Source: Negadavirga shengliensis
Lineage (GTDB): Bacteria; Bacteroidota; Bacteroidia; Cytophagales; Cyclobacteriaceae
NCBI RefSeq assembly: GCF_042652345.1
Contig: NZ_JBHSJJ010000008.1
Location: 210,127 to 274,126 of the forward strand
Length of the DNA: 64,000 bases
Direction: 5' to 3'
Made by a program: the position numbers and the translations under genes
Notes under the pieces: model-generated
Database searches by the model: none
The model's input: the letters and a program-made list of their open reading frames with translations, nothing else
What the model was told of the DNA's origin: nothing
Shown: positions 1 through 8,114 of the stretch, piece by piece
Position numbering within the stretch: position 1 is the stretch's first letter
Layout: every line of letters begins with the position of its first letter

Positions 1-244
1 TGCCGTCAAATTTTACCGGATAAACCGTTGAATAATTGCTTTGTTTTATATTGTCCAAAAACTGTCTGACTTTCTTAAAGCTGCTCTCCGAATACCTTAT
101 GAGAAATACCACCTGAGCCACAGCCAGTATGATGAATAAAGAGATTGCAAAAACCCCGGATTCATGAAAAATTGTGTAAGCCAGTAGAAAAATCGTGATG
201 CCAAGGACGATGACTCTACCCAATAAACCTATTTTATAATCCAT
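1..244 (-). CDS. Sensor histidine kinase, N-terminal part (cut by window edge)
   Basis: The minus strand reads open from an ATG at 244 to the window edge, about 81 residues beginning MDYKIGLLGRVIVLGITIFL. Two hydrophobic segments (about residues 7-25 and 30-48) are followed by a charged stretch, which fits the membrane input region of a two-component kinase. The start overlaps the last codons of the NtrC-type regulator by 11 bp, so the pair is probably translationally coupled. The catalytic HisKA/HATPase domains lie outside the window, so the kinase call is inferred from the partner gene and membrane topology. Confidence 0.6.
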   Translation of the reverse strand, partial: MDYKIGLLGRVIVLGITIFLLAYTIFHESGVFAISLFIILAVAQVVFLIRYSESSFKKVRQFLDNIKQSNYSTVYPVKFDG

Positions 245-1613
245 ACTTTTCCAACCTTCTGTACAAAGAAGCCCGGGTAAGTCCCAGCTCTTTGGCCGCT
301 TTCGATATATTTCCCCCGTTTTTGTCTATGGCTTTTTGAATGACATTTTTCTCTACTTCATCCAGGTTGAAGGTGGAGTTGTTGATTTTTTCATTAGTAG
401 GCTTGGCAGAAAGAAAAAAGAAATCCCTGCTGTCCAATTCATCACCTTCGGCCATAATGATGGCCCTTTCAATGGCATGCTGAAGCTCACGGATGTTTCC
501 TGGCCAGCTGTACCTTTGTAGCAGTTGGATGGCGTTTTCCCTGAAACCTTTGAAATTCTTCCGGTATTTGTTGGAATATATTTTCAGGAAATGATTGGCG
601 AGTATAGGGATGTCATCTTGTCGATCTCTAAGCGGAGGCAGGAAGATTTCAACCGTGTTGATTCTGTAGAGTAAATCCTGTCTGAAGGTACTGTCCATGA
701 TCATGTCATGAAGAGGCATGTTGGTCGCGCAGATCAGGCGGATATCTACAGGAATAGGCTTGTTGGTGCCGATACGTGTTACTTCCCTCCTTTGAAGGAC
801 GGTCAGCAGCTTAGACTGCAAAGGCATGCTCAGATTCCCGATTTCATCCAAAAAGAGGGTGCCTTTGTCTGCTACTTCAAACCGCCCTGCCCGGTCCTCT
901 TTGGCATCGGTATAAGCGCCCTTTTTATGGCCGAAAAGCTCGCTTTCAAAAAGGCTTTCGGTAATGGCGCCCATATCCACACCCACAAATATTTCATCTT
1001 TCCTTTCAGACCGGTCATGAATGGCCCTGGCAATAAGTTCTTTACCGGTTCCGTTTTCCCCCAGAATCAATACATTTGCATCCGTTTTTGCCACTTTGTC
1101 AATGATGGAAAAAACGTTTTTCATGGTGGCACTTTGGCCTATTATGTCTGAAAAAGGTTTTTTGATATCCGCTTGCAGCTGTTTCTGTTTGTTCGACAAG
1201 CGGTCCACCTGCTCATAGCTTTCTCTTAATTTCACCGCAGCCGAAAGGGTGGCCAGCAATTTTTCATTCTGCCAGGGTTTTAGAATAAAATCGGTGGCTC
1301 CTTCTTTCAGGGCCTGCACTGCCATTTCCACGTCTCCAAAAGCAGTGATCAATATCACCACTGCCTGCGGGTCGATTTCCTTGATTTGTTTTAGCCAGTG
1401 AAAACCTTCTTTGCCCGAGGTAGTATCCTCTGTGAAATTCATATCCAACAGAATGACATCATAACTGTTGTTGTTGACAAGAAAAGGGATCCGCCGGGGA
1501 TCTTTTTCTATGGTTACTTCACGGGCATGTTTTTTCAACAACATTTTTGCCGCAAAGAGCAGGTCTTCATTGTCATCCACTATAAGGATTTTGCCAAGCG
1601 TATTTTCTTCCAT
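234..1613 (-). CDS. NtrC-family sigma-54-dependent response regulator
   Basis: The 459-residue protein has the three NtrC domains. The receiver domain (about 1-125) has acidic D13/D14, phospho-acceptor D57 in LLDMNF, and the LKPW lysine. The AAA+ sigma-54 activation domain (about 155-385) has Walker A GENGTGKE and Walker B LFLDEIG. A Fis-type helix-turn-helix ends the protein (AAKELGLTRASLYRRL). It should activate RNA polymerase-sigma-54 after phosphorylation by the partner kinase encoded just downstream. The loop that contacts sigma-54, normally GAFTGA, reads GAYTDA here. Target genes are not evident from the window. Confidence 0.93.
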   Translation of the reverse strand: MEENTLGKILIVDDNEDLLFAAKMLLKKHAREVTIEKDPRRIPFLVNNNSYDVILLDMNFTEDTTSGKEGFHWLKQIKEIDPQAVVILITAFGDVEMAVQALKEGATDFILKPWQNEKLLATLSAAVKLRESYEQVDRLSNKQKQLQADIKKPFSDIIGQSATMKNVFSIIDKVAKTDANVLILGENGTGKELIARAIHDRSERKDEIFVGVDMGAITESLFESELFGHKKGAYTDAKEDRAGRFEVADKGTLFLDEIGNLSMPLQSKLLTVLQRREVTRIGTNKPIPVDIRLICATNMPLHDMIMDSTFRQDLLYRINTVEIFLPPLRDRQDDIPILANHFLKIYSNKYRKNFKGFRENAIQLLQRYSWPGNIRELQHAIERAIIMAEGDELDSRDFFFLSAKPTNEKINNSTFNLDEVEKNVIQKAIDKNGGNISKAAKELGLTRASLYRRLEKYGL

Positions 1614-1818
1614 ATTGATTTTTTAGAATGTATACCTGAAATGATGCCATTTTTATTTTGTCCCAATTTAAGGAATATAAACTACTTAGCGGCAATTTTA
1701 TGTACGGAAATGAACAAAAAAGGGACGCCTGCGAACACTTTGGCAATGAACTTGGACAGGGCTTTTAATAGCCTTTAAAATTTGTTATCTTTAAACTTAA
1801 ATCAAAAAATTACAATTT

Positions 1819-2247
1819 ATGTCTGCAGCAACTAAAGGAAATACCGTAAAGGTACATTACACAGGAAAATTAAAAGACGGAACTATATTTGATTCTTCTC
1901 AAGACAGGGAGCCTTTGGAGTTTGTGTTGGGGGACGGCAAAATGATCAAAGGTTTTGATGCGGCGGTCCACGGTATGGAAGTGGGAGACGACAAAAGTAT
2001 CACCATCCCTGCCGGAGATGCATACGGCGAAAAGAGAGATGATATGATGCTGGATGTACCTTTGGATCAGGTTCCGGCTGAAATCAAACCGGAAGTGGGG
2101 ATGGACCTATCCATACAGAACCAGATGGGACAGCCCACTCCTGTAAAAGTGGTTCATGTGGATGAAGAAAAGATAACGTTGGATGCTAACCATCCCCTTG
2201 CCGGAGAGGACCTGGTATTTGACATTAAATTGGTGGGGATTCAATAA
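1819..2247 (+). CDS. FKBP-type peptidyl-prolyl cis-trans isomerase (SlyD-like)
   Basis: This 142-residue protein matches the SlyD type of FKBP. The N-terminal half carries the FKBP signature (VKVHYTGKLKDGTIFDSS, then FVLGDGKMIKGFDAAVHGM). An insert-in-flap chaperone segment occupies the middle (about 70-120), and the strand returns at LVFDIKLVGI. It catalyses proline isomerisation and assists folding, probably in the cytoplasm because no signal peptide is present. Unlike E. coli SlyD it lacks a His/Cys-rich metal-binding tail. It is transcribed alone, divergent from the response regulator, and ends at a strong hairpin terminator. Confidence 0.92.
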   Translation: MSAATKGNTVKVHYTGKLKDGTIFDSSQDREPLEFVLGDGKMIKGFDAAVHGMEVGDDKSITIPAGDAYGEKRDDMMLDVPLDQVPAEIKPEVGMDLSIQNQMGQPTPVKVVHVDEEKITLDANHPLAGEDLVFDIKLVGIQ

Positions 2248-2280
2248 TTTCGAATAACGTATAATAGATGGTGTTTAAGA

Positions 2281-2305
2281 AAAAGCCCGGTTTTGCCGGG
2301 CTTTT
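2281..2305. terminator. Bidirectional intrinsic terminator
   Basis: A perfect 10-bp inverted repeat (AAAAGCCCGG / CCGGGCTTTT) encloses a 5-base TTTTG loop, with A-runs and T-runs on the outer flanks. It sits between two convergent genes and can terminate both; its right arm overlaps the stop codon of the minus-strand gene. Confidence 0.85.
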
Positions 2306-2750
2306 ATCTTTCCAGGGTGTTTTTGTCTGTATCCCTGCTGCCTTGCGGGTCAGCGTAGATGCTTTTGGTTTTGTTGTACTTTGAATTGCCTACCTCTACT
2401 ACAAAGAGCTTGCTGCTTATGTGGGAAAAATCATAATACTTATGTATACCATCTTCCGGTCTGATTTTATCATGCAATATCAGATTACCAAGAATATCAT
2501 ATATTTTGACATCAGTAAGCTGAGGGGTTTTTCTGTCCAAGGTTATCCTGAATTTCTTATTACCGGTGGATTGCAAGTTAAAATTAACATTCGGACTACT
2601 GATATCCCTTGGAAAAGATAACTCCGTTTCTATTGGCCTGTTGACATTTTGCCCCATTACAACCCATTCCGTCATAGGCAACAACACGACCATTAGGACA
2701 ATCTTATATATATATCGTAAAAATACCGTAAATTTTTTCGCATCCATCAA
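2304..2750 (-). CDS. Small secreted protein resembling an isolated T9SS C-terminal domain
   Basis: The 148-residue product starts with a hydrophobic segment (IYKIVLMVVLLPM) and a likely cleavage region near VVMGQN. The rest looks like the beta-sandwich that ends type IX-secreted proteins (VKIYDILGNLILHDKI, then YDFSHISSKLFVVEVGN). No cargo domain precedes it. The sequence runs on for about 15 hydrophilic residues after the last predicted strand, so it may not be a working sorting signal. It lies downstream of another secreted-protein gene on the same strand, 171 bp away. Function unknown. Confidence 0.6.
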   Translation of the reverse strand: MMDAKKFTVFLRYIYKIVLMVVLLPMTEWVVMGQNVNRPIETELSFPRDISSPNVNFNLQSTGNKKFRITLDRKTPQLTDVKIYDILGNLILHDKIRPEDGIHKYYDFSHISSKLFVVEVGNSKYNKTKSIYADPQGSRDTDKNTLER

Positions 2751-2921
2751 TCTGCAAATTGCAAATATTAATCCAAAATTTGTAAATTATTCACATTTAG
2801 TTAATATTTTTTAACAAAAATATAAATAAAAAAATAATCTAAATACGCCATTCATATAAAAAAATCAGACCATCCGCTAAATGGTTTAGAACTAAGCAGA
2901 TTGAATTTTGTAATGGGATAT

Positions 2922-3752
2922 TTAAAGATCAGAGGGTCGCACAAAAATATCCACCTGCCCTTTTTTACTTAATATTACACGATCCTTTGAAAGGGCAAGC
3001 GAGCCATAGGATGCATCGGGAAGCGCAATTTCCAAGCTGTCGCCTGTAAGGTAATTGGTCTTCAGTATATGGCCGCTATGAATGCCATACATATGATTGT
3101 TTTCAATGACTTTAGGGTTTTTCAACGGCATTCCGGTTTGTTTGATGAAGTTACCCTGATTATCAAATATGTAAACCCCTTCATTCCTGACCTGAAGAAA
3201 CAACATGTTCTTTCTTTCAGACATGTCCACGATTTCCAGACTGCTCCCCGGCAAAACCAAACCTAATGGCTGTTCCTGCACAATCTGATTTCTTCGGTAG
3301 TCCATTTTCTTCAGACTCATCCCGGTTTCATCAAAAAACCATAACATATGGTTGTTGCCCAAAGTGACTGCTTTGATAATCCCTGAGGAAGGGAATTGGA
3401 TCTGCTGACTGCTTAATGGGTTAAGAAACCTGTCCAATAATTCGTACCGTTGCAGGTCTGCAGAGAAAAGGAAGATATTAACCGTCCAGTGGCATTCCAA
3501 TTTATCCAGCTTTGAGGTGAATGCTGGGGAATATATGTTGAGGGAGTCGCCATTAGGATCGAATTGGCGCAATATGCCTTTTCCATCGCTGATATAGATA
3601 TTGCCTCTTCCATCAGTGCTGATAAGATCCGGGTTATCGATATCAATACGGCGTATATGTTCCCATTGGGTGTTTTGGGCAAAGACAACATTTGATGAAA
3701 GCAAAAAAAGAAAACACCAAGTCAGGATATATTTGACGCTAACTGATTGCAT
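2922..3752 (-). CDS. Secreted beta-propeller-like protein of unknown function
   Basis: The 276-residue protein has a clear signal peptide (about 1-25, ending SSNVVFAQ). The mature part contains repeated short motifs such as STDGRGNIYISDGKG, LRQFDPNGD and VYIFDNQGNFIK, which are typical blades of six-bladed NHL/SMP-30-like propellers. No catalytic residues can be assigned. The start codon lies inside the 3' end of lpxH (14-bp overlap), suggesting co-transcription. This order may only reflect compact gene arrangement. Confidence 0.65.
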   Translation of the reverse strand: MQSVSVKYILTWCFLFLLSSNVVFAQNTQWEHIRRIDIDNPDLISTDGRGNIYISDGKGILRQFDPNGDSLNIYSPAFTSKLDKLECHWTVNIFLFSADLQRYELLDRFLNPLSSQQIQFPSSGIIKAVTLGNNHMLWFFDETGMSLKKMDYRRNQIVQEQPLGLVLPGSSLEIVDMSERKNMLFLQVRNEGVYIFDNQGNFIKQTGMPLKNPKVIENNHMYGIHSGHILKTNYLTGDSLEIALPDASYGSLALSKDRVILSKKGQVDIFVRPSDL

Positions 3753-4518
3753 ACCCGTTATATTGTTTCAGGTGAAAGGAGGTGCCATTAAATTCCCCGT
3801 AATAACATTGGTTGACCCATTCCCCCAGGTTGAAATAGGTAGCATTTTTAGCTATCTCCAGGGTCAGCGGAAGGTGACGGTGGCCAAAGATATAATAGTC
3901 AAAATGCATTTTGCTCTCTATTTCTTTACAGTAAAGGTATAGCCATTCCTGGTTCTCTCCTTTGAATTCACCTTCATTTTTGAGGTCATTGGTGATTCTG
4001 CTGTTTCGGGACCATCTGTGGGCTATGGCCATGCCAATATCCGGATGTATCCATTTGAAAAGCCATTGGCATGCTTTGTTGGTGAATATTTTTTTCAGGA
4101 TTTTGTATTTATGATCTCCCGGACCCAAACCGTCCCCATGTCCCACCAGGAATTTTTTCTGATTGATTTCCATCTCTATGGGATTATGGAATACCGGAAT
4201 ATCCAATTCTTTTGTAAAATAATCTTTCATCCAAAGGTCGTGATTCCCGGTAAAGAAAAACAAGGGGATCCCATTACACCTTAATTGGGTGATTTTGGAT
4301 AAGAAACGCATGAAACCCTTGGGGATCACTTTGTCATATTCAAACCAAAAATCAAATATGTCTCCTACAAAAAAAATGGCTGCCGCCTGGGTTTCAATAT
4401 CTCCAAGCCATTTTATGATTTTCTCTTCTCTCTGCTTGCTGGAAACCTCATCCGGAGTGCCCAGATGGAAATCTGAAACGAAAAAAACTTTTTGGTTTTC
4501 TTTGAGCGTGATGTTCAT
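3739..4518 (-). CDS. lpxH: UDP-2,3-diacylglucosamine diphosphatase
   Basis: The 259-residue calcineurin-like metallophosphoesterase has all the expected metal ligands: SDFHLG, GDIFDFWFEY, GNHD, GHGDGLGPGD and FGHRHLP. These match LpxH, which cleaves UDP-2,3-diacylglucosamine to lipid X at the inner face of the cytoplasmic membrane during lipid A synthesis. A conserved membrane-proximal helical region (KACQWLFKWIHP) supports LpxH over a generic phosphoesterase. It indicates that the organism makes lipopolysaccharide. It is the first gene of a two-gene unit with the propeller protein. Confidence 0.9.
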   Translation of the reverse strand: MNITLKENQKVFFVSDFHLGTPDEVSSKQREEKIIKWLGDIETQAAAIFFVGDIFDFWFEYDKVIPKGFMRFLSKITQLRCNGIPLFFFTGNHDLWMKDYFTKELDIPVFHNPIEMEINQKKFLVGHGDGLGPGDHKYKILKKIFTNKACQWLFKWIHPDIGMAIAHRWSRNSRITNDLKNEGEFKGENQEWLYLYCKEIESKMHFDYYIFGHRHLPLTLEIAKNATYFNLGEWVNQCYYGEFNGTSFHLKQYNGYAIS

Positions 4519-4674
4519 ACCGGGTTAAATATAACAGCTAAGTTAATAATCTTTATATTGAAATGCCTTTTTTCCGGTCCCGTGTAAAAAAATGGCTGTC
4601 AGGCGTTGGACATGAATAGATGAGAACACGAGACATGATGTTTTCAACTAACTTTCATTTTTTAGGACCGGAAA

Positions 4675-4704
4675 AAAAAGGGGTAAGAAATTACCCCCTT
4701 TTTT
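4675..4704 (-). terminator. Intrinsic terminator of ftsH
   Basis: On the minus strand, just after the ftsH stop codon, an A-rich/GGGGG stem pairs around a TTTC loop and ends in a run of T residues. The stem is 12 bp with one bulged base. It separates ftsH from lpxH. Confidence 0.75.
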
Positions 4705-4726
4705 GCAATGTCAAACTCAGTTGCTG

Positions 4727-6763
4727 TCAATCTTTGTTTTCTATGATGTCTTCCTTCGGTTCCTCTGTTTCGGAGGGTGTTTCCTCTTCTTTCGTTTTAT
4801 CTTTTGTGTCTATCAACTTGGTGAATTTTTCATAAGTTGTTTCTTTGTCAAAAGGCCTTTTTCCTATGATTTTCTCCAAGTCAGTCTGGAAGAGTATTTC
4901 CTTCTCCAACAATGCCTTTGCGATTTTTTCCAGCTCACCTTTCCTTTCACTGAGGAGTTTTTTGGTTTTATGATAGGCAAATTCGATCAATTTACGGACC
5001 TCTTCATCTATGGTTTGCGCAGTGGCCTCGGAATAAGGTTTGTCAAATTTGTATTCACCCCCCTTGCTGTCGTAGAAGGAAACGTTCCCTATTTTTTCAT
5101 TCATACCATACACCGATACGATGGAATAGGCCATTTTGGTGATCCGCTCAAGGTCACTCAGGGCGCCGGTCGAAATTTTCCCGAAAACGATTTCTTCCGC
5201 TGCTCTACCGCCCAGCGCCATACACATCTCGTCAATCAATTGTTCCGTCTGATAGAGAAACTGTTCTTTAGGCAGGTATTGGGCATAGCCGAGGGCGGCG
5301 ATACCTCTTGGTACGATACTTACTTTAACCAATGGATCCGCATGTTCCAAGAACCACCCGGCCACGGCATGACCGGCTTCGTGGTAGGCTACAATCATTT
5401 TTTCCTCAGGAGAAATGATCTTATTTTTCTTTTCCAAGCCGCCGATTACCCGGTCAATAGCATCCTGAAAATCCTGCATATCCACCGCGTTTTTATTTCT
5501 TCTGGCGGCTATTAAAGCGGCCTCATTACACACGTTGGCAATTTCGGCGCCGGCGAAACCGGGCGTCTGTGCGGCTAATTTTTTGGGTTCCACATCTTTA
5601 GCGGTCTTGATAGGACCGAGGTGTACCCTGAAAATCGCTTCCCTGCCCACAATGTCAGGTTTGTCGATGCTGATCTGCCTGTCGAACCTACCGGCACGTA
5701 GAAGGGCAGAATCCAATACGTCCGGACGGTTAGTGGCCGCTAAGACGATAACACCCGAATCTGTTCCGAAGCCGTCCATTTCCACCAGCAGCGAGTTGAG
5801 AGTGTTTTCACGCTCGTCATTGGATCCGGGCATCTGGCCTTTTCCTCTGGAACGGCCAATGGCATCTATTTCGTCAATGAAGATGATACAAGGGGCCTTT
5901 TCCTTGGCTTGTTTGAAAAGGTCCCTTACCCGGGCAGCGCCCACTCCGACAAACATTTCCACAAAGTCGGATCCCGACAGGGTGAAGAACGGTACGCCGG
6001 CCTCTCCTGCCACGGCTTTGGCCAAGAGGGTTTTGCCTGTACCGGGAGGTCCGATCAACAGGGCTCCTTTTGGGATTTTTCCTCCCAGTTTTGTGAATTT
6101 TGAGGGGTTTTTAAGAAACTCCACAATCTCTTCCACTTCTTCTTTGGCCTCATCCAACCCCGCTACGTTATCAAAGGTGATTTTTACCTTGTTTTCTGCG
6201 TCGAACAGCTGGGCTTTGGATTTACCCACATTGAAAATCTGCCCTCCAGGACCGCTGGGCCCGGACATCCTTCTCATCATGATCCAGAAAAGGAAAAATA
6301 TCAGAATCAGAAAGCCAAAGCTTGAAATCCAATTGCCCCAGCTTTCTTCCTTCTTGGCCGTATAACCTATTCTCTGGTCTTCAGGAAGCCTTTCTTCCAG
6401 AGAATTGAAAGTTTCAATAAAGTTATCCACAGAGGCCACATTGATTTTATAGTGGGGGCCGGATAGATTATAGAAACGGTTTTGGGATTCAAGTTCATCC
6501 CTGTATCGTTGGTTTTCTAAAGCTTCTTCCTTCAGCGTCACCTCTACATAGTTCTGATTATAGATCACCACCACTTTTTTCACATCATTGCTCAGCACCA
6601 TGTCTTCAAAACGCTTCATCGTGATCTCCACTACTGCCGTGTTTTGGTTGAACCAGGTTACCCCTATCAACACAATCACCGCGGTGATGATCAACCAAAG
6701 CTGGAAGTTTGGTTTTTGGGGAGGTTTTGGTACAAATTTTTTCGATTTATTTTTATCACTCAT
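4727..6763 (-). CDS. ftsH: ATP-dependent zinc metalloprotease FtsH
   Basis: This 678-residue membrane protease degrades misfolded and regulatory proteins. Two transmembrane helices (about 22-40 and 148-166) flank a periplasmic domain. The AAA+ module has Walker A GPPGTGKT, Walker B CIIFIDEIDA and the second region of homology (LAATNRPDVLDSALLRAGRFDR). The M41 zinc protease site is HEAGH. The C-terminal tail is acidic and glutamate-rich (EEETPSETEEPKED). It follows rsfS on the same strand with a 69-bp gap, an arrangement common in Bacteroidota, and ends at a hairpin terminator. Confidence 0.98.
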   Translation of the reverse strand: MSDKNKSKKFVPKPPQKPNFQLWLIITAVIVLIGVTWFNQNTAVVEITMKRFEDMVLSNDVKKVVVIYNQNYVEVTLKEEALENQRYRDELESQNRFYNLSGPHYKINVASVDNFIETFNSLEERLPEDQRIGYTAKKEESWGNWISSFGFLILIFFLFWIMMRRMSGPSGPGGQIFNVGKSKAQLFDAENKVKITFDNVAGLDEAKEEVEEIVEFLKNPSKFTKLGGKIPKGALLIGPPGTGKTLLAKAVAGEAGVPFFTLSGSDFVEMFVGVGAARVRDLFKQAKEKAPCIIFIDEIDAIGRSRGKGQMPGSNDERENTLNSLLVEMDGFGTDSGVIVLAATNRPDVLDSALLRAGRFDRQISIDKPDIVGREAIFRVHLGPIKTAKDVEPKKLAAQTPGFAGAEIANVCNEAALIAARRNKNAVDMQDFQDAIDRVIGGLEKKNKIISPEEKMIVAYHEAGHAVAGWFLEHADPLVKVSIVPRGIAALGYAQYLPKEQFLYQTEQLIDEMCMALGGRAAEEIVFGKISTGALSDLERITKMAYSIVSVYGMNEKIGNVSFYDSKGGEYKFDKPYSEATAQTIDEEVRKLIEFAYHKTKKLLSERKGELEKIAKALLEKEILFQTDLEKIIGKRPFDKETTYEKFTKLIDTKDKTKEEETPSETEEPKEDIIENKD

Positions 6764-6832
6764 CTCGGTATTATTATTTCAATAAACTTTTTGTAAAACG
6801 AAATTAAAAAATGAAAGTTTAAATTAACTTTC

Positions 6833-7183
6833 TTACGTGCTTATCTTGGTGACTTTTGCGTCTCCCCATAGTTCCTCCAACTGATAGAATTCCCGCTTAT
6901 CCTTCATAAATATGTGGGCTACGACATTGACATAATCCATCAATATCCACTGGCGGTTAGTTTTTCCCTCACTTCTCCATGGGCTTTCCTTGTTGGCTTT
7001 CAGGACTTCTTCTTCTATCGAATTGGAAATGGCTTCTAATTGCGTATCCGATGAGCCCGAACAGATTACAAAAAAATCAGTCACGGTACTTTTGATTTCC
7101 CTGAGGTCCATGACCACAATATCGGAAGCTTTCTTTTCTTCCATCCCTTTTACTATAACTTTACTCAGCTCCTCTGCCGTCAT
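6833..7183 (-). CDS. rsfS: Ribosome silencing factor RsfS (Iojap family)
   Basis: The 116-residue protein has the complete Iojap/RsfS fold: KKASDIVVMDLREI, then VTDFFVICSGSSDTQLEAIS, then the terminal WRSEGKTNRQWILMDYVNVV and FYQLEELWGDA. RsfS binds ribosomal protein L14 (uL14) and blocks subunit joining during starvation. It lies immediately upstream of ftsH and is divergent from birA; the same arrangement is seen across Bacteroidota. Confidence 0.95.
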   Translation of the reverse strand: MTAEELSKVIVKGMEEKKASDIVVMDLREIKSTVTDFFVICSGSSDTQLEAISNSIEEEVLKANKESPWRSEGKTNRQWILMDYVNVVAHIFMKDKREFYQLEELWGDAKVTKIST

Positions 7184-7196
7184 ATATATAATTTAC

Positions 7197-7204
7197 TATT
7201 TTTG
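7197..7204 (+). promoter_or_regulatory. Candidate -7 element upstream of birA
   Basis: TATTTTTG matches the Bacteroidota -7 consensus TAnnTTTG in the rsfS/birA divergent spacer, about 75 bp before the birA start. No clear -33 TTTG is placed upstream, so support is modest in this AT-rich stretch. Confidence 0.3.
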
Positions 7205-7279
7205 TTTTGATCTACCATTTTACTCCAGACGTTATGGATTTTAAATATCCTGATTATGGGGTAAAATAACTAATGAAAG

Positions 7280-8038
7280 ATGCATAAAATCCTTGCCAAT
7301 ACTGCTTTTTTGGGGAAAGAAATCATAAATATGACAGAGTGTCATTCAACTAATGACACGGCCATATCGCTTTTCCGCTCCGGGGCGGCCCGGGAAGGAA
7401 CGATAGTGATCACCGCCAGGCAAACAAAAGGGAAAGGGCAACGGGGAAACAAATGGTACAGCGAACCCGGAAAAAACCTGACCTTTTCCTTAGTGCTTAC
7501 CCCGCTTTTTCTTGACGCTACCGAGCAGTTTGGCTTGAATATGGCGCTTTCCGGAGGGATCCACGAGGCGATATCCGAATTCGTCCCTGACATTAAGATT
7601 AAATGGCCCAATGATTTTATGCATGATCAAAGGGGGAAAATAGGGGGGATGCTGATAGAAAACAGCGTCAGTTCACACGGCATAGAAAGCTCAGTGGTGG
7701 GTCTGGGGCTCAATGTAAATCAAATCGGGTTCCCCTTTCCCAATGCTGTTTCTTTAGCCATGTTGGCAGGGGCCGAGCTTGATATAGATGAAGTTTTCAG
7801 ATCCCTGGTCACTCAGATCGAAAAATGGTATCTGAAATTGAAGAGAGGGTCGTTGGACGAAATCAAAGATTATTATCTCCATTTCTTGTACCGTTTTGAT
7901 GTTTGGGCCTGGTATCAGGATGAGAAGGCGCTTTTTTGGGGAAAAATCACCGGGATTGACCCCATGGGAAACCTTTTGGTGATGAAACAAAACGATAGGA
8001 TTCAAAGTTATGGGTTCAAGGAAATAAGATTCGTATAG
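7280..8038 (+). CDS. birA: Biotin-[acetyl-CoA-carboxylase] ligase
   Basis: The 252-residue protein is the catalytic form of biotin protein ligase and lacks the N-terminal DNA-binding domain of E. coli BirA, so it should not act as a repressor. Motifs: STNDTA, the biotinyl-AMP loop as KGKGQRG (canonical GRGRRG), WYSEPGKNLTFSLVL, KWPND followed by KIGGMLIEN, and a C-terminal SH3-like segment. It attaches biotin to acyl-CoA carboxylase carrier protein. A second methionine (7331, MTECHSTND) is possible but would remove residues usually conserved before STND. Confidence 0.92.
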   Translation: MHKILANTAFLGKEIINMTECHSTNDTAISLFRSGAAREGTIVITARQTKGKGQRGNKWYSEPGKNLTFSLVLTPLFLDATEQFGLNMALSGGIHEAISEFVPDIKIKWPNDFMHDQRGKIGGMLIENSVSSHGIESSVVGLGLNVNQIGFPFPNAVSLAMLAGAELDIDEVFRSLVTQIEKWYLKLKRGSLDEIKDYYLHFLYRFDVWAWYQDEKALFWGKITGIDPMGNLLVMKQNDRIQSYGFKEIRFV

Positions 8039-8071
8039 AGTCCAAAATTTTCTTTTGTCTAGTTGAATTAG

Positions 8072-8079
8072 TAATTTTG
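8072..8079 (+). promoter_or_regulatory. Candidate -7 element for ahcY
   Basis: TAATTTTG fits TAnnTTTG, 36 bp upstream of the ahcY ATG. A TTTG at 8054-8057 is only 14 bp away, shorter than usual for the -33 box. Confidence 0.4.
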
Positions 8080-8114
8080 AATACTAACTCTTTTAAACCA
8101 TATTTTGATTAAAG

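Noticed and set aside
4566..4680. Inverted repeat CCTTTTTTCCGGTCC / GGACCGGAAAAAAAAGG about 85 bp apart
   Set aside because: Arms differ in the A-run length and span a long loop; the nearer hairpin at 4675-4704 explains termination better.
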